Source: Sediminitomix flava (GTDB lineage: Bacteria > Bacteroidota > Bacteroidia > Cytophagales > Flammeovirgaceae). Taken from it: a stretch of 64,000 nt of DNA. The DNA lies in contig NZ_QGDO01000004.1 in NCBI RefSeq assembly GCF_003149185.1, positions 329,076-393,075 on the forward strand, given 5' to 3'. Below, piece after piece: positions 44,136 through 53,075 of the stretch. Position numbers and translations under genes: made by a program. The notes under the pieces are model-generated. The model searched no databases, was not told the origin of the DNA, and was given only the letters and a program-made list of their open reading frames with translations. The first letter of the stretch is position 1. Each line of letters starts with the position of its first letter.

Positions 44136-44218
44136 AGCTTTTCCCTACGTCAGTGCAAACTGTATCAGGTTCAAAGGGTCTTTCTCAGTTCTCTTTTTAA
44201 GAGAACACCCCTAAAGCT
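44136..44218 (-). promoter_or_regulatory. TPP (THI-box) riboswitch ahead of thiS
   Basis: Read on the minus strand, the sequence has the conserved THI-box landmarks in order. These are a P1 arm AGCTTT, GGGGTG, a variable P3 hairpin (TTCTCTTAAAAAGAGAA), CTGAGA, ACCCTTTGAACCTGAT, GCACTGACGTAGGGAA and a closing AAAGCT. It binds thiamine pyrophosphate and lowers expression of the thiS-C-E-G-H operon. About 150 nt separate it from the thiS start. A CTTATTC/GAATAAG hairpin follows, but without a strong T-run, so whether control is by termination or translation is open. Confidence 0.97.
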
Positions 44219-44225
44219 TTCGTTA

Positions 44226-44258
44226 CGAAGGTAAGTTATAAAATAGTATTTCTCCAAA
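44226..44258 (-). promoter_or_regulatory. Promoter of the thi operon
   Basis: On the minus strand TTTG (44258-44255), 21 nt, then TACCTTCG (44233-44226) match the Bacteroidota pattern TTTG-N19-21-TAnnTTTG with one mismatch. Transcription would start at about 44219, just at the first arm of the riboswitch, which supports the call. Confidence 0.7.
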
Positions 44259-44344
44259 TCTTTTTTTATCGAATTTTAATTCGTAAAAAATGAATACTTA
44301 TTCAATATCAAACATTTGGAGCTAATCTAATCAACGTACACGAT

Positions 44345-44881
44345 TTATCGCTTTCTCATTTCGAGCCATTCTTTTCTCAATAAAGCATAGTTGAATAAAT
44401 CATCGTATTTCCCATTATTGAAGATTACCTCACGAGAAATTCCTTCTTTTGTAAAGCCTGCATTAATCGCTACTTTTTCAGACGGACGATTTTCTACACT
44501 CATCTTAATTTCAATTCGATTTAGAGTTGAATTGAGAAAAAGATAATCACTCAACATTTTCACTGCTTCTGTCATGTAGCCTTTTCCTCTCTGTTCTTTA
44601 TCCCAAAGACTGTAACCAAACTCTCGGATAGGAGCATAAGGACCTACGGTAAAGTAGCTGATTCCTCCAAGTGGCTTGTCAAACTTATCCACAATCAAAA
44701 AGACAGACCAATCTTCTGTTGCAAAACCCGTTTCCATAAAACCTTTTCTGATTTGTGCTGGATTTTTCAACATCCCATTCAAATGGTTACCTCGAATATC
44801 AAGGTCATTTGTATTCTGAATAAAAAGCTCAATCTCATCGGGTCTGATATGCCTGAGATTGATATTTTCTCCTCTAATCAT
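44345..44881 (-). CDS. GNAT-family N-acetyltransferase
   Basis: A 178-residue acetyltransferase of the RimJ/RimL branch, starting IRGENINLRHIRPDEIELF. The acetyl-CoA loop is recognisable in YSLWDKEQRGKGYMTEAVKM and the C-terminal part in NRPSEKVAINAGFTKEGISREVIFNNGKYDD. It has the same layout as the protein at 23817-24344 but is clearly a separate paralog. Substrate unknown. It is the last gene before the thi promoter region and is not part of the thi operon. Confidence 0.92.
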   Translation of the reverse strand: MIRGENINLRHIRPDEIELFIQNTNDLDIRGNHLNGMLKNPAQIRKGFMETGFATEDWSVFLIVDKFDKPLGGISYFTVGPYAPIREFGYSLWDKEQRGKGYMTEAVKMLSDYLFLNSTLNRIEIKMSVENRPSEKVAINAGFTKEGISREVIFNNGKYDDLFNYALLRKEWLEMRKR

Positions 44882-45096
44882 ACTTGTTAGATTTTTAATT
44901 AAAAAAATAGTTTAGCGAGAGTTTACGTCGATCTTCAAAAAGAGTTGTTTATTTCTGAAAATCAAATCAAAAAGTTAAAAGAGCGGACAATATTTAAAAA
45001 AGAAATAACAATTTCGGCTAATTCTCGTTTTCTCCTACAATATTCAATTTTCAGTGGAGATTTCCTTCTCCTATCAAACTAGACAAACTTCAATTT

Positions 45097-46521
45097 ATGC
45101 TTAAACAACTCTCCTTTACTTTTTTCATTCTTATATACGTTAGTAGTTGTAAATCATCTTCAAATACAACAACATCAAAAACAGCGACGCTAGATCATAT
45201 ATTTGAACTAGCGAAAAAAGATGATCGTCAATTATTAAGTTTTTTCACTGAAATGCCTAAAGGAGGTGATCTTCACCATCATGCAAGTGGAACTCCATAC
45301 GCAGAACAGTTTATAGAAAATGCCCTTGCTGATAGTGCCTTTATCAATCCGAAAACCTACAAATTATCCAAAAGTAAATTAGCTGATAAAGATGCGATTC
45401 CAATCCATGAATTCTTAAAAAGTCATCCGTCTCAGAAGGATTCTATTATTGATCAGTGGTCAGTCAGAAATCATAAATCTAATGGAAGAAGTGGACATGA
45501 TTGGTTCTTTGAAAGTTTTCCAAAATTTGATGCAGCTTTTGTCGGTCACGAATCAGAACTACTGAGTCAGATTTGTGAAAAAGCCGCCAACGATAATATT
45601 CAGTATATTGAAACCATCATCAATGTTCCAAATGTGCAAGACAGTGTAAAGCTTTTGGCTGATCAGAACTCTTGGGAAAAAGACAATAGACCTACAGAAG
45701 AAAAACTAGAAGCTTGGCTTACTTATTTTGAAGAAAAAGGCATCGATAAATGGGCTAAAGCTAATGCAGATTCTTTAGATGCTTTCCTTTCGAGAACAAA
45801 TACACACGGAATTAAACTCAAATTTCAGACTTTCGGACTTCGTATTTTTGAAGATCAATCACTCATTTTTGGGCATACAATTTTGTCTTTTAAAACTGCT
45901 TTGCTCACCGATAATTTGGTTGGAGTAAACTTTGTAGCTCCCGAAGACAATGCCTTAGCCTTAAAAAACTATAAGCTTCACATGCAGATGTTCGGATTCT
46001 TAAAAAAGAAATATCCTTTTGTAAATGTTGCTCTTCATGCAGGAGAATTAGTACTAGGCAAAGGAGAAGCACAACCCAATGACCTTACTTTTCATATTGA
46101 TGAAGCTCTGACAATTGCAAAAGCAAAACGCATTGGACATGGAGTTGATATTTCGAGCGAAGATAGAAAAGATGAAATTCTGAAATTCATGAAAGAAAAT
46201 GGCTTAGCAGTCGAGATCAACTTGGAAAGCAATGAAGTAATTTTAGAAACAGATAAAAGTGCTCATCCTATCAAAACTTACTGGGAAAGTGGCGTACCTA
46301 TCTGTATTTCTACCGATGATGAAGGCGTACTACGTACAAACCTAATCAATCAATATATTTTATTGACCAAATACCTTCCCGAAATCACTTATTCTGAAGT
46401 GAAAGAATTGGTCTATAATGGTATCAAATATTCGTTCTTATCAGAAAAGGAAAAGAATGAAACGCTGAAAGCTTTAGATCAGAAATTCAAACTTTTCGAA
46501 AGTAGTTTCTTAAACTCATAA
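45097..46521 (+). CDS. Adenosine-deaminase-family lipoprotein
   Basis: A 474-residue member of the adenosine/AMP deaminase family. It carries the metal-binding GGDLHHHASG (His60-62), a LHAGE motif, RIGHGVD and STDDEGVLRTNL, which together supply the zinc ligands and catalytic Glu and Asp. The N-terminus is a lipoprotein signal peptide (FFILIYVSSC, Cys18), so the enzyme is exported to the envelope, unlike cytoplasmic Add. It would deaminate adenosine or a similar nucleoside outside the cytoplasm. It is monocistronic, with a bidirectional terminator shared with miaB. Confidence 0.92.
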   Translation: MLKQLSFTFFILIYVSSCKSSSNTTTSKTATLDHIFELAKKDDRQLLSFFTEMPKGGDLHHHASGTPYAEQFIENALADSAFINPKTYKLSKSKLADKDAIPIHEFLKSHPSQKDSIIDQWSVRNHKSNGRSGHDWFFESFPKFDAAFVGHESELLSQICEKAANDNIQYIETIINVPNVQDSVKLLADQNSWEKDNRPTEEKLEAWLTYFEEKGIDKWAKANADSLDAFLSRTNTHGIKLKFQTFGLRIFEDQSLIFGHTILSFKTALLTDNLVGVNFVAPEDNALALKNYKLHMQMFGFLKKKYPFVNVALHAGELVLGKGEAQPNDLTFHIDEALTIAKAKRIGHGVDISSEDRKDEILKFMKENGLAVEINLESNEVILETDKSAHPIKTYWESGVPICISTDDEGVLRTNLINQYILLTKYLPEITYSEVKELVYNGIKYSFLSEKEKNETLKALDQKFKLFESSFLNS

Positions 46522-46530
46522 TGAATAAAT

Positions 46531-46563
46531 AAGCCCTTACTTCCAACTAGGAAATAAGGGCTT
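46531..46563. terminator. Bidirectional terminator between the deaminase gene and miaB
   Basis: AAGCCCTTAC-TTCC pairs with GGAA-ATAAGGGCTT around an AACTA loop, with A/T-rich flanks on both sides. Confidence 0.85.
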
Positions 46564-46588
46564 TATATTTAAATAAATGAATTGGTTC

Positions 46589-48055
46589 TTAGATTGACTC
46601 ACCAATAAGTGTAGCTGCTGTACAGTCATGAATTTTCACTTCTGCGTACTCTCCCAATTTGAAATCTTTCTTAGGGAATACGACTACTTTATTTGAAGAA
46701 GTACGTCCTTGAAGGTGCTCTTTCGAACGTTTCGAGTATCCTTCGATCAAGACTTTGTAAGTATTACCTACACACATCTTATATCTTTCTAAAGAATGCA
46801 CTCCTTGTTTCTCGATGATTTCAGCCAAACGACGTTTCTTTACATCCAATGGAATATCATCTTCAAACTTCTTCTCAGCCAAAGTACCCGGACGCTCTGA
46901 GTAATAGAACATGTAGCTCAAATCGTATTTCACGATATCCATCAAGCTCAATGTATCTTGGTGTTCTTCTTCTGTTTCAGTACAGAAACCTGTAATCATA
47001 TCTGAAGAAATACCACACTCTTCGCCCAAAATACGACGGATAGCCTCAACTCTATTCAAGTACCACTCACGATCGTAAGTACGGTTCATGATATCAAGTA
47101 CACGGCTATTTCCTGATTGCACAGGCAAGTGAATATAGTTACAGATGTTCTCGTACTTCGCCATGGTATGAAGCACTTCGTCTGTGATATCTTTAGGATG
47201 AGAAGTCGAGAAACGAACGCGAAGCTCTGGAGAAACTTTTGCCACCATCTCAAGAAGGTTGGCAAAGTTTGTAATTTCCATGTCTTCTGCTTTCTCTTTC
47301 TTTTCCAAACGAGCCTTATTGTTCTCGTCATCTGACCACTTGTAAGAATCTACGTTCTGACCAAGTAGTGTTACTTCTCTATATCCTTGATCGAATAATT
47401 CTTGTGCTTCAGCTACTACCGATTTAGGATCACGGCTACGCTCTCTACCTCTAGTGAAAGGCACTACACAGAATGAACACATGTTGTCACAACCTCTCAT
47501 AATTGAGATAAAAGCTGTAATTCCATTCGAGTTCAAACGCACTGGAGAAATATCTGCATAAGTTTCCTCACGAGAAAGGAATACGTTTACTCCTTTTCCT
47601 CCCTCATCTACTTCCGCTACCAATTTAGGAAGGTCACGGTAAGCATCTGGCCCTGCTACGATATCAACAATTTTTTCTTCTTCAAGAAGTTTTGTCTTCA
47701 AACGCTCAGCCATACAACCTAGTACTCCAATAAGAAGTCCTGGCTTATTTTTCTTCACATTGTTATAATGTTGAAGACGCTTACGAACGGTTTGCTCAGC
47801 TTTATCACGGATTGAACAAGTGTTCAAGAAAATAAGATCAGCTTCTTCTACATTAGAAGTTGTTCCAAAATTATTTTCTTCCATAACCGATGCCACAATC
47901 TCAGAATCTGAGAAGTTCATTTGACATCCGTAGCTTTCAATGTATAACTTTCGCTGCCCATCCTTGGCATTATCCTGAGAGATACGTGCCTCACAGCTGA
48001 TATCCTTTTCCTCTTTCTTAGGAAGAATATCAAGATCTTTAATCAAGTCGCTCAT
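46589..48055 (-). CDS. miaB: tRNA 2-methylthio-N6-isopentenyladenosine synthase MiaB
   Basis: A 488-residue radical SAM methylthiotransferase acting on isopentenyl-A37 of tRNAs. The N-terminal UPF0004 domain has the cluster cysteines ([32 protein letters not shown]). The radical SAM motif is [22 protein letters not shown] (CxxxCxxC), and a C-terminal TRAM domain (about 425-488) completes it. It is distinguished from RimO/MtaB by the GRERSRDP sequence. Length is slightly above the E. coli protein, with an N-terminal extension. Confidence 0.97.
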   Translation of the reverse strand: MSDLIKDLDILPKKEEKDISCEARISQDNAKDGQRKLYIESYGCQMNFSDSEIVASVMEENNFGTTSNVEEADLIFLNTCSIRDKAEQTVRKRLQHYNNVKKNKPGLLIGVLGCMAERLKTKLLEEEKIVDIVAGPDAYRDLPKLVAEVDEGGKGVNVFLSREETYADISPVRLNSNGITAFISIMRGCDNMCSFCVVPFTRGRERSRDPKSVVAEAQELFDQGYREVTLLGQNVDSYKWSDDENNKARLEKKEKAEDMEITNFANLLEMVAKVSPELRVRFSTSHPKDITDEVLHTMAKYENICNYIHLPVQSGNSRVLDIMNRTYDREWYLNRVEAIRRILGEECGISSDMITGFCTETEEEHQDTLSLMDIVKYDLSYMFYYSERPGTLAEKKFEDDIPLDVKKRRLAEIIEKQGVHSLERYKMCVGNTYKVLIEGYSKRSKEHLQGRTSSNKVVVFPKKDFKLGEYAEVKIHDCTAATLIGESI

Positions 48056-48169
48056 TACAAGATGAAGTATAAGACAGAAGGTAGATTTTCAGTCTCCCTC
48101 ATGCTTCTAGTAAAATCAATTTATATGTGTAACACTTTTTAGAGGCCTCTTAGCCTCCAAAAAGACTCG

Positions 48170-48200
48170 CAAAAATACAAAATAGGCTTAAGACAACCAA
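48170..48200 (-). promoter_or_regulatory. Promoter of miaB
   Basis: On the minus strand TTG (48200-48198), 20 nt, then TATTTTTG (48177-48170) match the Bacteroidota promoter pattern about 115 nt upstream of the miaB start codon. Confidence 0.6.
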
Positions 48201-48473
48201 TTGATTACCACTCTTTCACTTTTACTAGGCTTGATAAGTGTCAGACTTTCAAGCTAAACTGTCTGAATAAAATAGGAGAATCTCTATTTTGAATTATAAC
48301 TTACTTGTCTAAAAGTAAAGGCTTTTTTAAATTTCGAAAAAACTCAATACTATTTAACTGCAATCCCATTAGAAAGCTTTTTAGATAAAGCCTCTTTATA
48401 CTAGTACTGAGCTAAAACTGATATACTTTCACAAATGAGCCTTTGTTTAGGCATGATAAAATAAGCGAATACA
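48178..48473. other. Divergent intergenic region between miaB and the hydrolase gene
   Basis: Part of a 418-bp gap. Apart from the miaB promoter I see no RNA gene or ORF. The part near 48240-48300 has short inverted fragments (GTGTCAGACTTT / AAACTGTCTGA) but no convincing terminator. Confidence 0.4.
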
Positions 48474-49343
48474 ATGCTAACTCAAGCAGCATCATTTACT
48501 ACAGATTATAGTTTTGTACGAGGAAAATACGAGTGTATTAGCCTAATCCCCGATAAAGTAACTCAACCTCACCCATTGTTATTTCTTCATGGCGCTTGGC
48601 ATGGCGCATGGTGTTGGGAGAAACACTTCTTACCATTCTTTGCTCAAGAAGGTTGGGAATGTCATGCGATCAGTTTTCAAGGACATGGCAATAGCCTAGA
48701 ACGAAAACACATTCTAGGGACTTCGATCAGTGATTATGTCACAGACTTGAAAGAAATCATCACGAATATGAAAATAAACCCTATTCTTATCGGGCACTCA
48801 TTAGGTGGCTGGGTCATTCAAAAGTACTTACAAAAAACACCGAACATCCCTGCCATGATTTTGATGAATAGTATTCCTATTCAAGGTACTTGGAATACTA
48901 CAAAGACCATTTTCAAAGAAAATATTGGCGCTTGGAAAAGTGTTTTGAGAAGAAATTCAAAACTTTTGATGAATACCCCTGACAAGGTGAAAAGTCTATT
49001 TTATACAGGAATGGATGAAGATGAAGCTACGCTTCAACAAAACCTCAAACGCCTAGACAAAGAATCTTTACGAGTAGTTATGGATACGGCTATTCCTATT
49101 CGAAAAATCGATCATAAAATACCCGCTTTGATCATGGCTTCAGAAAATGACTATTTTTTCAGTCCTAGTCAACAAAAAGAGACTGCCGACTTCTATGATG
49201 CGGACTTCTTTGTGGTTGTTAATTCTGGGCATAACATCATGTTATCCTCTGAATGGGAACAAGCTACAACTGCTATTAAACACTGGCTTGATAAATACAA
49301 AGCTAAAAGAATGCATCTTCAAAATGCTGAACATCGATCTTAG
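48474..49343 (+). CDS. Alpha/beta-fold hydrolase
   Basis: A 289-residue soluble hydrolase. Landmarks are LFLHGAWHGAWCWEKHFLPF (oxyanion region), LIGHSLGGWVIQKYL with the nucleophile Ser in GHSLGG (about residue 106), LIMASENDYFFSP with the acidic residue, and NSGHNIMLS supplying the His. The tryptophan-rich start is typical of the lysophospholipase/MhpC-like group. Substrate unknown. Its 3' end overlaps the yraN gene on the other strand by 41 nt. Confidence 0.9.
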   Translation: MLTQAASFTTDYSFVRGKYECISLIPDKVTQPHPLLFLHGAWHGAWCWEKHFLPFFAQEGWECHAISFQGHGNSLERKHILGTSISDYVTDLKEIITNMKINPILIGHSLGGWVIQKYLQKTPNIPAMILMNSIPIQGTWNTTKTIFKENIGAWKSVLRRNSKLLMNTPDKVKSLFYTGMDEDEATLQQNLKRLDKESLRVVMDTAIPIRKIDHKIPALIMASENDYFFSPSQQKETADFYDADFFVVVNSGHNIMLSSEWEQATTAIKHWLDKYKAKRMHLQNAEHRS

Positions 49344-49659
49344 TATTTCTCTCTAGGATAGCGACAATATCAAAACGAAGAAATGCTTCTTTCTCAAAGT
49401 TTTCTAGGTAAAATTCAGCAGCTTGTTTTAGCATTTTTTCTTTGTGGGAACTTACCGCTGCTTCTGGAAATCCAAAACGATCTGAGCTTCTGTATTTCAC
49501 CTCTATAAATACTAAAAAAGGAGACTTGAACGCTATAATATCGACTTCACTACGTTTGTAACGATAGTTTTGGGCTAATATCTCATAGCCTTTTTCAGTC
49601 AGATATTCTCGAGCGATCAACTCTCCTTTTTTTCCTTTCTGAAGATGGTTATTTCCCAA
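49303..49659 (-). CDS. YraN (UPF0102) nuclease-like protein
   Basis: A 118-residue protein of the UPF0102 family, with the PD-(D/E)xK-like core in RSEVDIIAFKSPFLVFIEVKYRSSDRFG (Asp and the ExK pair visible). Family members resemble Holliday-junction-resolvase-fold nucleases; their function is not firmly established. It lies two bases after the thioredoxin gene, so the two are probably cotranscribed. Confidence 0.93.
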   Translation of the reverse strand: MGNNHLQKGKKGELIAREYLTEKGYEILAQNYRYKRSEVDIIAFKSPFLVFIEVKYRSSDRFGFPEAAVSSHKEKMLKQAAEFYLENFEKEAFLRFDIVAILERNTKIDVQHFEDAFF

Positions 49660-49661
49660 TC

Positions 49662-49961
49662 TTAAATATGCTGTTTTAAAATTCCTTCTAACTCTGTAGC
49701 CGATTTAACTCCTGTACCTCTCCATTGCATCACCCCTCCTTTGAAAAGAATCATTGTCGGAATACTACGCACTTGATATTTCTGCGATACCGCTTGATTC
49801 TTGTCTACATTGACCTTTATAATTTTGATGGCATCTCCCATATTTCCTGCAACCTCTTTTAATACTGGTGCGAGTGCATGACAAGGCTGACACCAATCTG
49901 CATAGAAATCTACTAAAACTGGAGTATTCGGATCACTAATTAACTTCTGGAACTTACTCAT
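49662..49961 (-). CDS. Thioredoxin
   Basis: A 99-residue thioredoxin fold with active site WCQPCH (Cys24, Cys27). The CQPC form differs from the usual CGPC, and the residue after the second Cys is His. Other family positions are present: VDFYADW before the site and the cis-Pro in RSIPTMILF. It has no signal peptide and is cytoplasmic. The altered dipeptide may change its redox potential; that is an inference from the family. Confidence 0.93.
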   Translation of the reverse strand: MSKFQKLISDPNTPVLVDFYADWCQPCHALAPVLKEVAGNMGDAIKIIKVNVDKNQAVSQKYQVRSIPTMILFKGGVMQWRGTGVKSATELEGILKQHI

Positions 49962-50048
49962 TACTTCTTCTTAACTTTTGTATTACACTGAATGTACTAC
50001 AAAACTACCAAATGTCCCGAATTGTTATTGCCACTTTTGTAACACAAC

Positions 50049-50192
50049 TTAAGGAGCTTCATTTTTCAAAACATGAACCTTTTCTGTACTTGCTTTTTGC
50101 ACAGTAGGCCCTGAAGATATTTGTTTAGCATTGCTTAGTTTTAAGAAAAAGAAAAGTGCTAGTACAAGAAATAAGATCAAAACGCGCATCAT
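50049..50192 (-). CDS. 47-residue single-pass or exported peptide
   Basis: A short minus-strand frame with tandem ATGs at 50192 and 50189 and a TAA at 50051-50049. The protein has one hydrophobic segment (VLILFLVLALFFFLKLSNAK) that could be a signal peptide (cleavage after SNA) or a membrane anchor. A polar tail follows (SSGPTVQKASTEKVHVLKNE). It lies between the thioredoxin gene and the outer-membrane protein gene on the same strand. Small size and no known family make this moderately uncertain. Confidence 0.5.
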   Translation of the reverse strand: MMRVLILFLVLALFFFLKLSNAKQISSGPTVQKASTEKVHVLKNEAP

Positions 50193-50255
50193 AGATATTT
50201 AGGTTAAAGGTCTTTAGTATTTCTACAATTGAGAAAGCTACTTCGACAAAAAATC

Positions 50256-50948
50256 TTAGCCTTTTCCTAAAACATATTTGAGAGATGCAGAAAATTGAAG
50301 GGTATTGTTCTTTAAAGATTCTTCTTTGAACACATCTTCAGGCCATTCTTTAGCATTCATATCAACAAGTCCTAAATTGAGTCGAGCGTTAAATCCTAAA
50401 ATAATATTTTCCACAATGTAAAGATCAACCCCAGTACCAAATGAAAATCCCATATCAAAATCATTAAAAAGATTTTCGTTTTCCAATACTGAACCAAAAT
50501 CATAGGATACATCTTGGACACTAGAACCTTGAAGCCAGGACACATAACTTCCACCTTCAATATAGAATTTCCCCTTATCACCTTTTGATCTGAATTTGAT
50601 TAGAATAGGTACTGTTTTATAAAAAAGATCGTGAGTTGCTGGAATAAGATACGGGTTTAGGTTATCAACCTCAGACTGAAATACAACACCATCATCTATG
50701 GCATATGACCTGTTTTCAAATATAAAGCCTGTAGAAAACCCGACATGTTCAGATAGGTACATTTCAGCTACTAAAGATGTACCCATTCCTTTCTTACCAT
50801 TTACAGATGTCGAATTTATGTTCTGCCCTTGTTGACTTGTTCTCAGAGTATTAAAACCTTGAGAAATACCAATTTGAAATTCTTGGGCAAAAGCAAACAG
50901 TGTAAAAAAACTGAAAAAAATTGAGAGGATGATTTTTTTTGAGTTCAT
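50256..50948 (-). CDS. Outer-membrane beta-barrel protein, PorT/OmpW-like
   Basis: A 230-residue exported protein: signal peptide to AFAQ, then alternating strands with aromatic girdles (FQIGISQGFNTLRTS, EHVGFSTGFIFENRSY, KFYIEGGSYVSWLQG, ENIILGFNARLNLGLVDM, TLQFSASLKYVLGKG). This pattern fits an eight-stranded outer_membrane_beta-barrel (PF13568-type) protein of Bacteroidota. The function of such single barrels is usually unknown. It is downstream of the ion channel gene, 105 nt apart on the same strand. Confidence 0.85.
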   Translation of the reverse strand: MNSKKIILSIFFSFFTLFAFAQEFQIGISQGFNTLRTSQQGQNINSTSVNGKKGMGTSLVAEMYLSEHVGFSTGFIFENRSYAIDDGVVFQSEVDNLNPYLIPATHDLFYKTVPILIKFRSKGDKGKFYIEGGSYVSWLQGSSVQDVSYDFGSVLENENLFNDFDMGFSFGTGVDLYIVENIILGFNARLNLGLVDMNAKEWPEDVFKEESLKNNTLQFSASLKYVLGKG

Positions 50949-51053
50949 AGTTATCGTCTTAGAAAAAGGTTTACCATTTACCTAATAACACAATTACCTT
51001 TTCTAAGTAGTCAATACTTTAACAGCGGTTAACTCACTTGTTAAAACCCTCAA

Positions 51054-52181
51054 TTATTGATGGAGATTATACTTTTCTAATACACGTTTCCATGCTGATT
51101 TTGAGGTTTTATCAGCAAGTTCAGGGTTTATTTTATCTAGCAGTTTACTTTGTTTTGGCATCAGAAGACTGAAGTAATGACGATTAAATGTAACTGGCAT
51201 TATCTTCAATTTATTGGAAAGCTGTTCTACATTCGTGAGATATTTCATCACTGGTTTTTCATAGACAAATACATCTATTTCTTTTTTAGATAAGGCAATC
51301 ATACCATCCTTAGGTGTTTCATAAACCTTATAGGTCGAAATATTATAATTATCTAAGAAATCGTGGCTGCTTGAAAAGTTGACTGTCCCAATTTTTTTAA
51401 CCTTTTTCAAGTCTTCAAGATTCTCAATCTGATATTCCAATTGATTTACTGTAAGACGAGACGTAATCGTCGCTGTAAAACTGGAAATCAAACTAATAGC
51501 TGCAAACATCCACAACATAGAAATAAACCTTCCTAGCGGAGTTTTCGGAGTTTTATCACCATAACCGACAGTTGTAATAGTCACTGTTGACCACCAAATC
51601 CCATCCATAATTCCAACTATTCCATCTCTAAATTCATGTTGGTTAATCTTACGTTCTGCCAACCAAACCAAGACTCCAAAACCAAATACGATCATCATCA
51701 AGAGCATGACGAGCTTGATAAATCCGTATGAGAAAATATTGGAAACAAATATCTGTATTTGAGAATCTTCGGCATTTCGAACAGCAACACCAATACTAGA
51801 AGTAAAAAATGGATGCGTAACTCCTAATTGTCGGATACGTGTTCCACTCACAGGCATTGGGTTTATCGACAAGTCTATTTTTTTTCTGCTCAAACCTAAA
51901 AGCATTGCAGAAGTATGTTCATATTCCTCAAACTCATAAAGCAGATGTAACTCTTCGGCAAGCATGTACCAAAGATCAATACTCAAGCCATAGAACGACC
52001 CATCCTCATCTTTCATCACAAAAGGTGGGTCTTCTTGAACTCCTACTTTCAAGATTTTGGGAAACTCTTTTGGCTCTTCATCCATTGCTGAAATGGCATT
52101 GGGAAAGGAGAAAAAGAGTAGTAAATAAAAGAATATAGTTAGTCGTAGCGTAGAAAGTTGTTGCATGTATTTCCTTTTCAT
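51054..52181 (-). CDS. GluR0-type ligand-gated potassium channel (SBP3-TM-P-TM-SBP3)
   Basis: A 375-residue protein with the layout of prokaryotic ionotropic glutamate receptors. It has a signal peptide (to about 32) and the first half of a periplasmic amino-acid-binding-protein domain (about 42-135; LKVGVQEDPPFVMKDEDGSF). Then come TM1 (about 151-174), a pore helix and selectivity filter TVGYGD (204-209), TM2 (about 217-238), and the second half of the binding domain (about 245-372). The TVGYGD filter predicts potassium selectivity, as in cyanobacterial GluR0, with four subunits per channel. The ligand is probably an amino acid but not identified. It was recognised from domain order and motifs alone, with high confidence. 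Confidence 0.93.
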   Translation of the reverse strand: MKRKYMQQLSTLRLTIFFYLLLFFSFPNAISAMDEEPKEFPKILKVGVQEDPPFVMKDEDGSFYGLSIDLWYMLAEELHLLYEFEEYEHTSAMLLGLSRKKIDLSINPMPVSGTRIRQLGVTHPFFTSSIGVAVRNAEDSQIQIFVSNIFSYGFIKLVMLLMMIVFGFGVLVWLAERKINQHEFRDGIVGIMDGIWWSTVTITTVGYGDKTPKTPLGRFISMLWMFAAISLISSFTATITSRLTVNQLEYQIENLEDLKKVKKIGTVNFSSSHDFLDNYNISTYKVYETPKDGMIALSKKEIDVFVYEKPVMKYLTNVEQLSNKLKIMPVTFNRHYFSLLMPKQSKLLDKINPELADKTSKSAWKRVLEKYNLHQ

Positions 52182-52386
52182 TAGGTCTGCTTCGCATAAA
52201 GCAAATCCTATAAAAATATATGGTTTTTACCCACTTATCCAAGCTTTTGAGATAGAGCTTTCATAAGAAGTCAGATTATCACCTTTTTTCTATGTCTTTA
52301 CCCTAACAATATGTTAGAACATTATTCAAACATATCGTCACTATTTAAGTTTTTCTAGTAACTTGTCAATAAAACTGAATAAACTT

Positions 52387-53028
52387 ATGATGACTGGAAT
52401 TACCCACACGCACAAGCTTGTGGTTACATTGTTTTTGTTGATTTACTTAATCAAACTCGTACTTCTTCTCACAAATAAGAAGGATGCCCTCGCAAATTTC
52501 ACAAAGAGATTCAAAGTCCCTGAAATGATCATCAGCTTCCTTTTCCTTGCTACAGGAGGATATATGCTGTATTCAGGAGTAGCTTACACAAACCTTTTTG
52601 CCTTTAAATTAGCAGCTGTTTTTGCATCAATTCCACTTGCTATCATTGGATTCAAAAAGCAGAATAAAGCTTTAGCGGTACTTTCTGTATTGTTGATTTT
52701 CGGAGCATACGGAATGGCTGAAGTTCACAAGAAGAAAGTAGCTCGTGGAGAAGTATCTTCAGCTATTGAAGAAGCATCTTCTGAAACTGTTTCTGCAGAA
52801 TTGGAAGTAGGGTACAGAGTTTATAAACAACGTTGTAATGTTTGTCATGGAAAAGACGGTGCAAAGCAACTAAGTGGTGCTGCAAACCTTCAAGAAAGTG
52901 AATTGAATCAAGAAGACATCATCCATATCATCAATAATGGTAAAGGACGTATGGCTTCTTATGGAAACTTACTGACAAAAGATGAAATCAATGAGGTTGC
53001 TAAATACGTACAAAGCCTCAGAAAATAA
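52387..53028 (+). CDS. Membrane protein fused to a C-terminal cytochrome c
   Basis: A 213-residue protein. I start at the first of two ATGs (52387) rather than at a TTG upstream. About four helices occupy the N-terminal half, starting HTHKLVVTLFLLIYLIKLVL, with the pattern of SirB-like membrane proteins. A C-terminal class I cytochrome c domain follows with CNVCHG (Cys150, Cys153, His154) and a Met region (NGKGRMASYGNLL). The heme domain would face the periplasm. It may pass electrons from the quinone pool or to an oxidase; there are no other respiratory genes beside it. Confidence 0.85.
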   Translation: MMTGITHTHKLVVTLFLLIYLIKLVLLLTNKKDALANFTKRFKVPEMIISFLFLATGGYMLYSGVAYTNLFAFKLAAVFASIPLAIIGFKKQNKALAVLSVLLIFGAYGMAEVHKKKVARGEVSSAIEEASSETVSAELEVGYRVYKQRCNVCHGKDGAKQLSGAANLQESELNQEDIIHIINNGKGRMASYGNLLTKDEINEVAKYVQSLRK

Positions 53029-53075
53029 TAAACACGAAAATTAATCTTTTTACTTTTTATAAAACACGTTAGAAA

